Below are positions 54,708-63,943 of a DNA stretch of 64,000 bases, piece by piece. The stretch's first letter is position 1. Every line of letters begins with the position of its first letter. The DNA comes from Devosia neptuniae (GTDB lineage Bacteria > Pseudomonadota > Alphaproteobacteria > Rhizobiales > Devosiaceae). The stretch lies in the NCBI RefSeq assembly GCF_025452235.1, contig NZ_CP104965.1:1-64000 (forward strand), given 5' to 3'. Under the pieces are notes generated by a model. That model searched no databases and was not told the origin of the DNA. It was given only the letters and a program-made list of their open reading frames with translations. The position numbers were made by a program, and so were the translations under genes.

Positions 54708-56060
54708 ATGGCCGGGATTTCATTGCTCAACCGTCGTCAGGCGCTGGCTGGCATCGCCATGGCCAGCCTTGCCGTCACCGCCGCCCAAGCCGCGGCCCCG
54801 CTCAATGCCGAGGATTTCGGCGTCATCGCCGCCTTGCCCGATGACCAGAGCAAGGCCATGCAGGCCGCGCTCGATGCCGCTGCGGCCCAGGGCGCCACGT
54901 TGCTCCTGCCCGCCGGTGCGATTTTTGTCCGCGACCTGCAATTGCCCAGCCAGGTGAGCATTGAGGGCGTGCCCGGCGCCACCCAGCTCACAACCTGGAA
55001 TGGCGGCCGCATTGCCCAGGCGCGCAATGTATCGAACCTCGTGCTGCGCGATATCGGCTTTGATGCCCGCAATACCGGCACGATCGACGGCGACGCCCTG
55101 CTCGACGTCACCGGCAGCCTCACCGTGACGCTCGAGCGCTGCAGCTTTGCGAACAGCCCCGCCAGCGCGCTGCGCATCACCGATTCGGCCGTCACCGTCA
55201 CCAATTGCAATTTCGCCCGCCATGCCGACGCCGCCATTCACGCCACGGACAGCCGCGGCCTGCTGATTACCGGCAATTCCATCAGCGACTGCGGCAATGC
55301 CGGCATCCGCATCTGGCGCAGCGCTTCCGGCCCCGATGGCTCCATCATCACCGGCAACCGCATCGCCAAGGTCGATTGGCGCGGCGGCGGCAATGGCCAG
55401 AACGGCAATGGCATCAATGTCTTCCGGGCCGACGAGGTGATCGTGGCCGATAACCACATCGCCGATTGCGCCTTCTCCGCCATTCGCCTCAACGCCACCA
55501 ATAATAGCCAGGTCTCGGGCAATATGTGCCTGCGCTCGGGCGAGGTCGCCATCTTCTCCGAGTTCGGATTCTCAGGCTCGGTCATCGCCAACAATATCGT
55601 GGATGGCGCCGCCGGCGGCATTTCCATGACCAATCTGGATAGCGGCGGCCATCTCGCCGTGTGCAGCGGCAACATCGTGCGCAACATCACCCCGCTTTCG
55701 CTGGTCAATCCCGACACCCGCCCCTATGGCATCGCGGCACAGGCCGACGCTGCCGTCACCGGCAACACCGTCCAGAACGTGCCCGGCGTCGCCATTTCCG
55801 CCGGCTACGGCCCCTTCCTGCGCAATGTGATGATTTCGGGCAATGTGGTTTCCACCGCCAATATCGGCATCGCCGTCAGCGTGGTCGACGGCGCCGGCCC
55901 GGTCCACATCGCCAACAATCTCATTTCCAACGCCCGCGACCACGCCGTTGTCGGTATGGCCTGGCGCGACATCGTCGAACCCGACCTCATCACCAATGCC
56001 AATCGCTTTGCCAATGTTACCGTCGGCAGCGTGACAGTGGGGAAAACGCCGCAGAGTTAA
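54708..56060 (+). CDS. TIGR03808-type Tat-exported parallel beta-helix protein
   Basis: 450 residues. The N-terminus has NRRQALAGIAMASLA, a twin-arginine-like signal. The rest is built of parallel beta-helix repeats with N-rich turns (ITGNSISDCGNAGIRI, VADNHIADCAFSAIRL, ISGNVVSTANIGIAVS), like pectate-lyase-fold proteins. The architecture matches the TAT-translocated repetitive family seen in rhizobia, often called TIGR03808. No catalytic residues are evident; the role is unknown. Ends in a 4-base convergent overlap. Confidence 0.85.
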   Translation: MAGISLLNRRQALAGIAMASLAVTAAQAAAPLNAEDFGVIAALPDDQSKAMQAALDAAAAQGATLLLPAGAIFVRDLQLPSQVSIEGVPGATQLTTWNGGRIAQARNVSNLVLRDIGFDARNTGTIDGDALLDVTGSLTVTLERCSFANSPASALRITDSAVTVTNCNFARHADAAIHATDSRGLLITGNSISDCGNAGIRIWRSASGPDGSIITGNRIAKVDWRGGGNGQNGNGINVFRADEVIVADNHIADCAFSAIRLNATNNSQVSGNMCLRSGEVAIFSEFGFSGSVIANNIVDGAAGGISMTNLDSGGHLAVCSGNIVRNITPLSLVNPDTRPYGIAAQADAAVTGNTVQNVPGVAISAGYGPFLRNVMISGNVVSTANIGIAVSVVDGAGPVHIANNLISNARDHAVVGMAWRDIVEPDLITNANRFANVTVGSVTVGKTPQS

Positions 56061-57061
56061 GCGACCAGCGTCCGCAGCACTCCGACATCTGCCCCGCGCA
56101 CGCTTTTGATCACCTGCCCGGCAAACTTCTCCAGCACCGCCTTCTGCTCCGCATCCGGCTCGGCAAATTTCAGCAGCAGTCCCGCCAGCATGGCCTGCGA
56201 CGCTGCCGGATTGCCATCGTCGCATTTGATGGCATAGCCCCAGCCCTTGTTGCGAATGGCGCCGCATTGCACGCCTTCGGCGCCGATCTTCTGCATCACG
56301 CGGCCCTTGAACGCCGCCATGATCAGCGTATCGGCATGCCCCGTTCCCGCTACGAGATGCGGATGCGCCGTCGCCGCATCAAACAGCCGCCGCGCCGCCA
56401 AGCCAAGTTCGGGCGATAGTCCTTCGCCCGTCGCCATGCGGGCAAAGCCATAGGCAAAAGCCCGTAGCGGTGCCGCGAAAGTCGGGATGGAACAGCCATC
56501 CGTGCCGCATTTGTCCTCGGTCAGTTCCTCTCCGATCACCGCCTCGACCGCCGCCCGCACCGCCTTTTGCACCGCATGCTCGCGCCCGACATAGCCCGCG
56601 GTCGGCACGCCCATGGCCAAAGCCACGCTCAGCATGCCCGAATGCTTGCCCGAGCAATTATTGTGCAGCGCACTCGGCTCCGCGCCCGTTGCCCGCAAGG
56701 CGTCGCGCGCCGCCGGATTGGTTGGCGCATGTGCCCCGCATTCCAGATCCGCCACCGACAGACCAAGCCGGCTCAACAGCCCTCTAGCCGTCGCCACATG
56801 GTCATCCTCGCCGTGATGCGACGCGCAGGCCAACGCCAATTCTTCGCTCGTGTGGTGGAATTTTTCTTCGGCATGGCGCGCAAAAATCGGCAGCGCCTGC
56901 ATGGATTTGATGGCCGAGCGCGGAAAGATCGCCCGCTCGATATCGCCCGCTGAAGCGATGACTCTGCCGCTGGCATCGACCACCGCATAGGCGCCGCGGA
57001 ACCGGTTTTCGACCCAGTTGCCCCGCACGGTCTCGGCAAGAATGGGATTGGCGTCCATCAC
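56057..57061 (-). CDS. Asparaginase, Rhizobium etli ReAV type
   Basis: 334 residues with the motifs of the third asparaginase class: S49-x-x-K52 in FPRSAIKSMQALP, ASHHGEDDH (80-88), HNNCSGKHSGM with C136 and K139, and KCGTDGCSIP with C185/C190. The numbering is one off ReAV, whose zinc site uses C135, D187 and C189 and whose catalytic pair is Ser48-Lys51. It hydrolyses L-asparagine to aspartate and ammonia in the cytoplasm. Single gene. Confidence 0.9.
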   Translation of the reverse strand: MMDANPILAETVRGNWVENRFRGAYAVVDASGRVIASAGDIERAIFPRSAIKSMQALPIFARHAEEKFHHTSEELALACASHHGEDDHVATARGLLSRLGLSVADLECGAHAPTNPAARDALRATGAEPSALHNNCSGKHSGMLSVALAMGVPTAGYVGREHAVQKAVRAAVEAVIGEELTEDKCGTDGCSIPTFAAPLRAFAYGFARMATGEGLSPELGLAARRLFDAATAHPHLVAGTGHADTLIMAAFKGRVMQKIGAEGVQCGAIRNKGWGYAIKCDDGNPAASQAMLAGLLLKFAEPDAEQKAVLEKFAGQVIKSVRGADVGVLRTLVA

Positions 57062-57155
57062 AAAAAAACTCCGGTCCAGGCTGTCTTCACGAACAGCGCA
57101 GGACCGGAAAAGTCAACATGGCATGGGTAGGAGGCAGCACGAAAACTTTGGAAAA

Positions 57156-57494
57156 TCAGATGTCCCAATCGTGGACCACGGTGAGGAATTTCGAGTTCAC
57201 CCAACCGCGCGTGTCCTGGGAATCGACCAGGCACCAATCGGCGCCGGCCTTGGCCTTGATACAGCGCTCGACCCAGACATGGCTGCCGGGCTCGAAGGCG
57301 CCGACCTGCTGGGAATAGGAGGCTGGCCATTTGCGCACATTGAGCTGGTCCCAATGGGCGACGCCGCTCACCTTGGCCAATTGGTCAACCTGATAGCCGG
57401 CGGCCATGGCGGGCTGCACGGCGAAGGCGCCCGCCGCGGTGATTACCAGGCCGCAGAGCGCGGCGACCAAAACCTTTTCCTGATTCTTGTTCAT
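57156..57494 (-). CDS. Exported SH3-domain protein
   Basis: 112 residues: a signal peptide (about 1-32, cut near AMAAG) then an SH3b domain with LNVRKWPASYSQQVGAFEPGSHVWVERC and WCLVDSQDTRGWVNSKFL. Two cysteines in this domain probably pair. Such proteins bind wall peptides. It is transcribed divergently from the SDR gene with 151 bases between. Confidence 0.85.
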   Translation of the reverse strand: MNKNQEKVLVAALCGLVITAAGAFAVQPAMAAGYQVDQLAKVSGVAHWDQLNVRKWPASYSQQVGAFEPGSHVWVERCIKAKAGADWCLVDSQDTRGWVNSKFLTVVHDWDI

Positions 57495-57645
57495 CTGCGT
57501 TGTCCCTCGGCAGAGTTGCGTTGTTGTCGAGGACTATGCCGCCATCGCTTTGAACCGCGCCTGAGTCAGCCATTCAGAAAGTGTTCATCTTGGCGGCGCT
57601 GGCGCGGCGTGCCAGACTTGGCGCAACAAAAGAGGAGAGCAATCA

Positions 57646-58503
57646 ATGACCAAGGTTCTGGTAACCGGCGGCAGCGGCAAATTGGGCCGCGCCGTGCTGC
57701 GCGATCTGGTGGCGCATGGCTATGAGGTGCTCAATATCGACCAGCAGGCGCTCCCCGAGCCGATCTGCCCGACGGTTCGGATCGACCTCACCAATTTCGG
57801 CGAAGTCGCCGCCGCCATTCTGGGCGGGGTGGACGAGCGCAAGGGGCCGTTCGACGCCGTGGTGCATCTGGCCGCCATTCCGGCGCCGGGCCTGGCCGCC
57901 AATGCCCGCACCTTCGCCAACAACGTCACCACCAGCTACAATGTGTTCGAGGCCTGCCGCCTGGCCGACATCAAGAATGTGGTGTTTGCCTCGAGCGAAA
58001 CCGTACTGGGCCTGCCCTTCGACACCCCCCCGCCATATGCCCCGGTCGATGAAGACTATTTCCCGCGCCCGGAAAGCGCCTATTCACTGGGCAAGCTGCT
58101 CGACGAAACCATGGCCGCCCAATATTGCCGCTGGGACCCGTCGCTGCGCATGGTGGGCCTGCGCTTTTCCAACGTCATGTATCCGGAAGACTATAAGGCC
58201 TTCCCCAAATTCGACGCCGATCCGCGCAGCCGCAAATGGAACCTATGGGGCTATATCGACGCCCGCGACGGCGCCCAGGCCGTCCGCCGCTCCATCCAGG
58301 CCGATTTCACCGGCTTTGAAGCCTTCATCATCGCCAATGCCGACACTGTCATGAGCCGCTCCAACATGTCGCTCCTGGCCGAAGTGTTCCCCAATGTGGA
58401 GCAAAAGGGCAATATCGCCACCAACAGCACCTTGCTGAGTATTGAAAAAGCCAAACGGTTTTTGGGGTATTCCCCGCAGTTTAGTTGGCGGAACGAGGTG
58501 TGA
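57646..58503 (+). CDS. NAD-dependent epimerase/dehydratase (extended SDR)
   Basis: 285 residues: N-terminal TGGSGKLG (7-14) for NAD(P), VHLAAIPAP (about 73), S116/S117 in VFASSETVLG, and the catalytic Y146-x-x-x-K150 (YSLGK). The sugar-binding C-terminal half has GLRFSNVMYPED. The aspartate at the end of the second strand (NID) favours NAD. The substrate is probably a nucleotide sugar or uronate; I cannot tell which. AGAGGAG before the ATG supports the start. Confidence 0.88.
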   Translation: MTKVLVTGGSGKLGRAVLRDLVAHGYEVLNIDQQALPEPICPTVRIDLTNFGEVAAAILGGVDERKGPFDAVVHLAAIPAPGLAANARTFANNVTTSYNVFEACRLADIKNVVFASSETVLGLPFDTPPPYAPVDEDYFPRPESAYSLGKLLDETMAAQYCRWDPSLRMVGLRFSNVMYPEDYKAFPKFDADPRSRKWNLWGYIDARDGAQAVRRSIQADFTGFEAFIIANADTVMSRSNMSLLAEVFPNVEQKGNIATNSTLLSIEKAKRFLGYSPQFSWRNEV

Positions 58504-58516
58504 GGCAGATCACGCC

Positions 58517-59059
58517 ATGATCATCGTCCTGAACGGTTATCCGGGCGTCGGAAAACTCACCATCGGCCGGGAACTCACATCGATGATTTCCGGCCGCCTG
58601 CTCGACATTCACAGTGTCTACAACATCGCCTTCGCCCTGACCGAGTTCAAATCGCCGGAATTCATGAAGACGATCGAAAAGATCGAAGCAATCGCCCATG
58701 ACCTGATCCGAGCGCTGCCGGCCGAAGTTCCCGTTGTGCTCACGACAGTCCTCGCCGGCAGTAGCGACTGGGGCGACGCAGAATGGCAGCGGATCGTGCG
58801 GCTTGGCCATGAGCGGCCACCACTGCTCGTTGTTCACGTTCACTGCGATCTGGACGAAAACATCCGCCGTATCGAGGCACCGGGCCGTGGTGCGAAGAGG
58901 AAGCCACAGGACGCGGACATGGCACGCCGAAACCATGCAGGCGCTCAGCCGCTGGCAGGTACAGACGAAACCAACCTGCTACGACTCGACGTGACCGACC
59001 TCTCCCCAACCGAGGCCGCATCGGCAATCGCGGCCTGGGCTCAAAAAGCCCCGACTTGA
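58517..59059 (+). CDS. P-loop nucleotide kinase-like protein
   Basis: 180 residues from the ATG at 58517. Walker A is GYPGVGKLT (7-15), where the usual K-S/T is K-L-T. VVLTTVLAGS and VVHVHCDLDENIRRIEA follow the shikimate/AAA_33-type kinase pattern, with a basic lid (RGAKRKPQD). It may phosphorylate a small molecule such as an antibiotic or sugar; there is no substrate evidence. Fourteen bases after the SDR gene, so probably one transcript. Confidence 0.75.
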   Translation: MIIVLNGYPGVGKLTIGRELTSMISGRLLDIHSVYNIAFALTEFKSPEFMKTIEKIEAIAHDLIRALPAEVPVVLTTVLAGSSDWGDAEWQRIVRLGHERPPLLVVHVHCDLDENIRRIEAPGRGAKRKPQDADMARRNHAGAQPLAGTDETNLLRLDVTDLSPTEAASAIAAWAQKAPT

Positions 59060-59233
59060 GCACCTGCCTTCCCACCCACCGCATCTCCCTCGGGCTTCAC
59101 CCGAGGGCCACTCCCAACACGGCACAAACGACGATCGATCCTCGGGTCAAGCCCGAGGAAGGCGCGGTGATGGGGCAAGATTCAGAGACCACAACTGGTC
59201 CCTCTCCACCCACGACGTCATTGGAGCTAAGCG

Positions 59234-59452
59234 TCAAAGCCCAGCCTTGATCATCTCCCGAATCTTTACCGCTTTCTCGAAGTGATCCAGAGCGTGGGTT
59301 TTGATCCACCACTCGGCGGCCTCCATCAGCAGTTGCGGATCATCGTTCCGATTGGCAAAAAATGCATAGAATGAGAGGCCAACGCCCGGCCCCTTCTTGG
59401 CGATCTTGTCTTCGCAAACCGATATCGCTTTCGCCCTCAAGCTGGCCCTCAT
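59234..59452 (-). CDS. Small conserved protein, DUF6500-like
   Basis: 72 residues. Sequence features are CEDKIAKKGPGVGLSFYAFF, NDDPQLLMEAAEWWI and HFEKAVKIREMI: soluble, helical, with a conserved Trp pair. I associate this pattern with DUF6500 but with limited certainty. Its start overlaps the stop of the urocanase-like gene (ATGA), so it is translated after that gene. Confidence 0.6.
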   Translation of the reverse strand: MRASLRAKAISVCEDKIAKKGPGVGLSFYAFFANRNDDPQLLMEAAEWWIKTHALDHFEKAVKIREMIKAGL

Positions 59453-61113
59453 CTACCCACCGCAATATGCCCAATCCCCTTGGCCGCAATCTCCGCAAAG
59501 CTCTCCTCATACCCCGCATCGGCATAGCGCATCACCCCCAACGCCGTATCATTGGTCAACGCATGCTCCAGCCGCTCATCGCCGCCCGGCGTGCCATCGG
59601 CCACCACGGTCACCCCAGCCGAGGTCATATAGCCCGCGTAACCCCCACCGCCCGAATGCACCACGACCAGATCGGCCATGGACGAGCACAGCAGCATCGC
59701 GTCCAGCAGCGGCCAATCGGCGATAGCGTCCGAGCCATCCTTCATCCGCTCGGTCATGATATTGGGATGCGCCATCGCCCCCGCATCCAGATGATCCCGG
59801 CTGAACGCCACCGGCCCGCTAAGCGTGCCATCACCCACCATGGCATTGACCGCCCGCGCCAGCGCCGTCCGCTCACCATGCCCCAGCCAGGCAATGCGCG
59901 CCGGCAGCCCCTCGAACGGCACATGCTGGCGCGCCAGCGCGATCCAATTGGTCACGATTCTGTTGTCGGGGAACATTTCGAGCAACTTGTCGTCGATCTT
60001 CCGAATGTCCTCGGGGTCGCCCGACAGCGCCATCCAGCGGAACGGCCCGATGGCGCGCGCAAATAGCGGCCGCAGATAAGCCTCGGTGAAAATCTTGATA
60101 TCAAAGGCATTCTCCACACCGCCCGCCTTGGCGTGGGTGCGGATCAGATTGCCATTGTCGAACACTTCGCTGCCGGCCGCCTGAAACGCCAGCATGGCCC
60201 GCACATGATCGACAATCGAAGCCCGGCTCGCCGCCATCAGCTGCCCCGGTCCCTCCACCCGCAGACGCTTGACCTCCTCCAGCGACATCCCCTTAGGCAC
60301 ATAGCCATAGACCAGGTCATGCGCCGAGGTCTGATCGGTCACGATATCCGGGACAATGCCTCGCCGCGCGATTTCGGGATAAATCTCAGCCGCATTGCCG
60401 ACCAGCCCAATCGAGGTCGCCCGCTTCTCCGCCACCGCCTTGTCCATCATCGCCAGCGCCGTATCGAGGTCCGGCGCAATCTCTTCGAGATAGCCGATTT
60501 CCTTCCGCTTTTTTGCGCGTTCAGCATCGATGTCCACACAGAGAATGGCGGCTCCCGCCATGCGCCCGGCCAGCGGCTGCGCCCCGCCCATGCCGCCCAG
60601 CCCCGCCGTCAGAATGAACCGTCCGGCCAGATCGCCGCCAAAACGGTTCTCGGCAATGCGCATGAAAATCTCATAGGTGCCCTGGATGACGCCCTGGCTG
60701 CCGATATATTGCCAGGCTCCCGCCGTCAGCCCGCCCCAGCAGATCAGCCCCTTTTTCTCCAGCTCATAGAACACCTCGGCCTTGGCCCATTGCCCCACAA
60801 TGTTGCAATTGGCCATGATCACCAGCGGCGCCTTGGCGTGGGTTTTTAAAAGCCCAATCGGCTTGCCCGATTGGATGATCAGCGTCTGATCCTCATCCAT
60901 TTTCAGCAGCGTTTCGACAATCGCCTTATGGCTCGCCCAATTGCGCGCCGCTTTGCCGAGCGCTGCATAAACGATCAGCTCATCGGGATTTTCCCCCACG
61001 CTCAGCACATTCTCGAGCAGCCGCAGCAAAGCCTCCTGCCGCCACCCCTTGGCGCGCAATTCGGGGCCGCCGGGAATGGGAAAGTTGGGATGGCGGGGAT
61101 TGGGTGTGGGCAT
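59449..61113 (-). CDS. hutU: Urocanate hydratase homologue, divergent (candidate thiourocanate hydratase)
   Basis: 554 residues from the ATG at 61111-61113, the family length. The NAD-binding motif GLGGMGGAQPLA is kept, so the NAD+-as-electrophile chemistry is likely retained. But the urocanase signature FQGLPARICW is here FEGLPARIAW, the preceding PLFCRG site is PLFARA, YGNNIRQ is NGNLIRT, and HHGGG is HSGGG. Both signature cysteines are Ala. With DUF917 and N-carbamoyl amidohydrolase-type partners in the same operon, hydration of a modified urocanate such as thiourocanate fits better than ordinary histidine breakdown; this is an inference. Confidence 0.85.
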   Translation of the reverse strand: MPTPNPRHPNFPIPGGPELRAKGWRQEALLRLLENVLSVGENPDELIVYAALGKAARNWASHKAIVETLLKMDEDQTLIIQSGKPIGLLKTHAKAPLVIMANCNIVGQWAKAEVFYELEKKGLICWGGLTAGAWQYIGSQGVIQGTYEIFMRIAENRFGGDLAGRFILTAGLGGMGGAQPLAGRMAGAAILCVDIDAERAKKRKEIGYLEEIAPDLDTALAMMDKAVAEKRATSIGLVGNAAEIYPEIARRGIVPDIVTDQTSAHDLVYGYVPKGMSLEEVKRLRVEGPGQLMAASRASIVDHVRAMLAFQAAGSEVFDNGNLIRTHAKAGGVENAFDIKIFTEAYLRPLFARAIGPFRWMALSGDPEDIRKIDDKLLEMFPDNRIVTNWIALARQHVPFEGLPARIAWLGHGERTALARAVNAMVGDGTLSGPVAFSRDHLDAGAMAHPNIMTERMKDGSDAIADWPLLDAMLLCSSMADLVVVHSGGGGYAGYMTSAGVTVVADGTPGGDERLEHALTNDTALGVMRYADAGYEESFAEIAAKGIGHIAVGR

Positions 61114-61129
61114 GGCTGCGTTTCCAGTA

Positions 61130-61213
61130 GACCTCATCCTGAGCCTGTCGAAGGACGAGGTCGTGGCACCTCGGCAGGCGACCTCGTGGTTCGACAAGCT
61201 CACCATGAGGTCT
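61130..61213. repeat. Two head-to-head family C palindromes
   Basis: GACCTCATCCTGAGCCTGTC with its partner GACGAGGTC, then GCGACCTCGTGGTTCGACAAG with CTCACCATGAGGTC. These lie in the gap before the urocanase-like gene. Same family as 20268 and 25860. Confidence 0.8.
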
Positions 61214-61231
61214 TCGGTGAGCTTGGGAGAG

Positions 61232-61564
61232 TTACAATTTCGGCGGCAGTGTCCGCACAAACGCCACTGCCGCCTCGAGCAGTTGCCGCCGCAAGTCGTC
61301 ATCGGCGCAGGTATCGAGCCCCGCCCGCACCCAGCCGCTCATCTGCCGACCCGACATGATCATCGGCGCGACGTCGTCCAGTTCCAGCGCCCATGCATCA
61401 TTGTCCTTGCCCAGCCGCACCATCAGCCCCACATCGCGGGCGCCGCACAGCATGTGGCCATCGAGCAGCCAGACCAGCCCGCCGAACATCGGCTTCTCGC
61501 TCAGCCCCGGCCGATCGCCCAAGTCCTCGCGCACCAATTCCTCAAGCCCAGGATCGCGTGCCAT
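61232..61564 (-). CDS. TfoX/Sxy N-terminal domain protein
   Basis: 110 residues with the TfoX_N pattern: LSEKPMFGGLVWLLDGHMLCGARDVGLMVRLG. No C-terminal helix-hairpin-helix domain is present. In enterics full TfoX/Sxy regulates competence; short forms are common in alphaproteobacteria and unassigned. Three bases follow the DUF917 stop before its start region, so it travels with the catabolic operon, possibly by chance. Confidence 0.82.
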   Translation of the reverse strand: MARDPGLEELVREDLGDRPGLSEKPMFGGLVWLLDGHMLCGARDVGLMVRLGKDNDAWALELDDVAPMIMSGRQMSGWVRAGLDTCADDDLRRQLLEAAVAFVRTLPPKL

Positions 61565-61567
61565 GGC

Positions 61568-62659
61568 TCAGCCCTTGGCCCCATCCAACGCATAGCGCGC
61601 CAGTTCGATCCCCATGGCCTTTTCGACCGATGGATAAACCGTTGGATCAAGTACGGACGAGCTGAGCGGAATGACCTTCTTGGGCACATGCAGCACGAAA
61701 ATCTGCATGCCCTCCTGCAATTGCCCCACGCTCAGCGGTTCGCCCTCGGGGGAGAGCGTCGTGATCACATCGGGGAACGTGGCGATGCGCGCGCCGTCGC
61801 GGCCGTCCACCGCCATATATTCGTTCATCACATGCAGCACCGAACCATCCGACAGCGTCACCGCGCCAATATCGAAGGCCTCCTTGGTGTAGAGCACCGC
61901 CTTCTTGATGATCTTGCCCTCGACCAGAATGCTGCCGCCTGTGGTCTTGGCGATGGTGTCGATCACCGCCGTGCCGCCCTTGCCCTCGGCTGCAATGATT
62001 GCCTCGCCCAATTTCAGCGCCAGCGAAATGCCCCCCAGGGCCGCGTGTTTCCTCACATAGCTGGCCCGCACCGGATTGCGGCACGAAGCGATAAACCCGC
62101 CCGACATGTCCGAGGCCGTGCGCAAAATCGGCGACACCTTGGCCGTCGCGCCTTTGACCACCAATTCGATATAGCGGTTCTCGCTGCGATTACCGCCCAC
62201 CGCCGTCTGGATCATCGGCTCGGGCGATCCCGCCAGCCCGATACTGCCCATGTCGCCCGTCGGATGCGCCCGCACATCGCCCACCGCGTCGACAACCTTG
62301 GTGCCCAGAATGGCCGATGGCAGCCAGCCATTCAGCGTCGAGGATTTCCCATTCTGCCCGATCATCAACCCGCTGAGCTTTTCCCCCAACGCGTCCTGCA
62401 GCATGGACACCGCCTTGATGTAATCCACCCCCTGCATTTCCCAGGGCGTGGTTGAAGCCGGCGCGCCGATGGCCGCGGCCGTTGCCACCCAGTCATTGGC
62501 ATCCAGCTCGTGAATGCTCACTAGTTCGGGCTTGCCGACGCTCACCGCCGCATAGCCCAGCATGCGTCCATGATCGGCCCAGCCGCCACCGCCGGCGGCA
62601 TAGACGGAGCCGCCTTTGACAGCCGCCTCGACGTCTTTTTCAGTCAGAATCCGGCCCAT
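61568..62659 (-). CDS. DUF917-family protein (S-methyl-thiohydantoin desulfurase type)
   Basis: 363 residues covering both DUF917 parts: an N-terminal AAGGGGWADHGRMLGY segment, the central LSGLMIGQNGKSSTLNGWL and DAVGDVRAHPTGDMGSIGLAGS blocks, and a C-terminal MNEYMAVDGRDGARIATFPD. The domain occurs next to hydantoinases and is linked to desulfurization of thiohydantoins. Its ATG shares bases with the stop of the upstream hydrolase (TAATG). In this operon it would remove sulfur from a thiohydantoin intermediate. Confidence 0.86.
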   Translation of the reverse strand: MGRILTEKDVEAAVKGGSVYAAGGGGWADHGRMLGYAAVSVGKPELVSIHELDANDWVATAAAIGAPASTTPWEMQGVDYIKAVSMLQDALGEKLSGLMIGQNGKSSTLNGWLPSAILGTKVVDAVGDVRAHPTGDMGSIGLAGSPEPMIQTAVGGNRSENRYIELVVKGATAKVSPILRTASDMSGGFIASCRNPVRASYVRKHAALGGISLALKLGEAIIAAEGKGGTAVIDTIAKTTGGSILVEGKIIKKAVLYTKEAFDIGAVTLSDGSVLHVMNEYMAVDGRDGARIATFPDVITTLSPEGEPLSVGQLQEGMQIFVLHVPKKVIPLSSSVLDPTVYPSVEKAMGIELARYALDGAKG

Positions 62660-63943
62660 TATTCTGTCTCCTGCAATTGCTTGTCGAGCGCGATCACGGC
62701 ATCCAGCAAAACCTGGGCGCCCAGCGCGATATCTTCCGTGCTCGCAAATTCATCCGGCGCATGGCTGCGGCCATCCACGCAGGGCACGAAGATCATCGCC
62801 GCCTTGGTGATCCGCGCCATCCAGGCCGTGTCATGCCCCGCCCCCGACGCCATCCGCCGATGCCGCGCGCCCGCGCTTTCGCAGGCCGCGCCCAGCACAG
62901 CTAGCAGATCAGGGTCGCAAGGCGTCGGCTGATTGTCCGAAACAATGCGCGGCGCCTGCACGCTCACACCGGTCTTTTCGGCAATCGCCGCAACACCGCG
63001 TTCCAGTTCATCAATGAACCGCTCCATATCATCGCGCAGTTCCGCCCGCGCATCGATCAGCATGCGCACCCGCGCCGGCACCACATTGGCCGCATTGGGC
63101 GTCATTTCGAATTCACCCACCGTGGCGGCAAAATGGGTATCGCCCGCCGCCAGCGCCTTGCCCAATTCCTCGACCCCCAGCGCAATCCAGGCCGCCGTGG
63201 TCAGTGCATCCTTGCGGGCGGACATCGGCGTCGTCCCGGCATGGTCCGCCCTGCCCTCGACGACAATCTCGATCCGCGTAATCCCGGCAATCGCCGTTAC
63301 TAAGCCCACATCAAGCTGCTCGTTCTGCAACACCGGCCCCTGCTCGATATGCAGTTCCAGAAACGCCTTGATATCGTCGCGCTGCGCCAGTGCATGGGGC
63401 ACCCCGCCCACCTTGGTGATGGCCCGTTCCAGCGTCACCCCATCATGCGTGCGCGCCAGCCATTCAGCCGGCCGTGTGCCGCTCATGCCCCGGCTGCCAA
63501 TGCAGGACACGCCAAAAATCGAGACTTCCTCAGCCAGAAAATCCACCACTTCAAGCGTGTGATCGAGCACCACGCCCTGGTCCCGCAGCGCCCGCGCCAC
63601 CTCGAGTGCTACCACCACCCCGGCAATGCCGTCGAACCGCCCACCATCGGGCACGGTATCGGAATGGCTGCCGATCATGATCGAACCCAGCTCTGGGCGT
63701 CCCCCCCCACAACGAACCCAGCTCTGGGCGTTTCCCCGGCACGACACCCACAAGATTGCCCGCCGCATCGATCTGGCTGACTGCGCCGGCCTCTTGCATG
63801 GCGTGTTCCAGCCAGGCACGCCCTTCCAGAAACATCGGGGTGAAAGCCCGCCGCGTCCAAGGGCGATCCGGCTCGGTGATGGCGGCGAGAGCATCGATAT
63901 CGGCGGCGATACGGTCGGCGCGGATGGGGGCATTGGGGATCAC
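62659..63943 (-). pseudogene. M20-family amidohydrolase (N-carbamoyl-L-amino acid hydrolase / allantoate amidohydrolase type), frameshifted at a G run
   Basis: From a GTG with GGAAGGG upstream, the first 80 residues read normally (WTRRAFTPMFLEGRAWLEHAM, DAAGNLVGVVPGKRPELG). A 19-base segment then recurs after a run of eight Gs at 63701-63708 and the frame shifts. With seven Gs the frame passes into SIMIGSHSDTVPDGGRFDG. Downstream motifs are intact: FLAEEVS, ELHIEQGPVLQ, GRADHAGTTPMSARKDAL and SGAGHDTAWM, the dinuclear zinc M20 carbamoylase set. Restored length is about 427 residues. It would release an amino acid from an N-carbamoyl precursor, for example N-carbamoyl-glutamate. Confidence 0.85.

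Noticed and set aside
59449..61113. Plain annotation as urocanase of a histidine utilization operon
   Set aside because: Signature cysteines are absent and hutH/I/G genes are not visible; the partners point to thiohydantoin or hydantoin chemistry.
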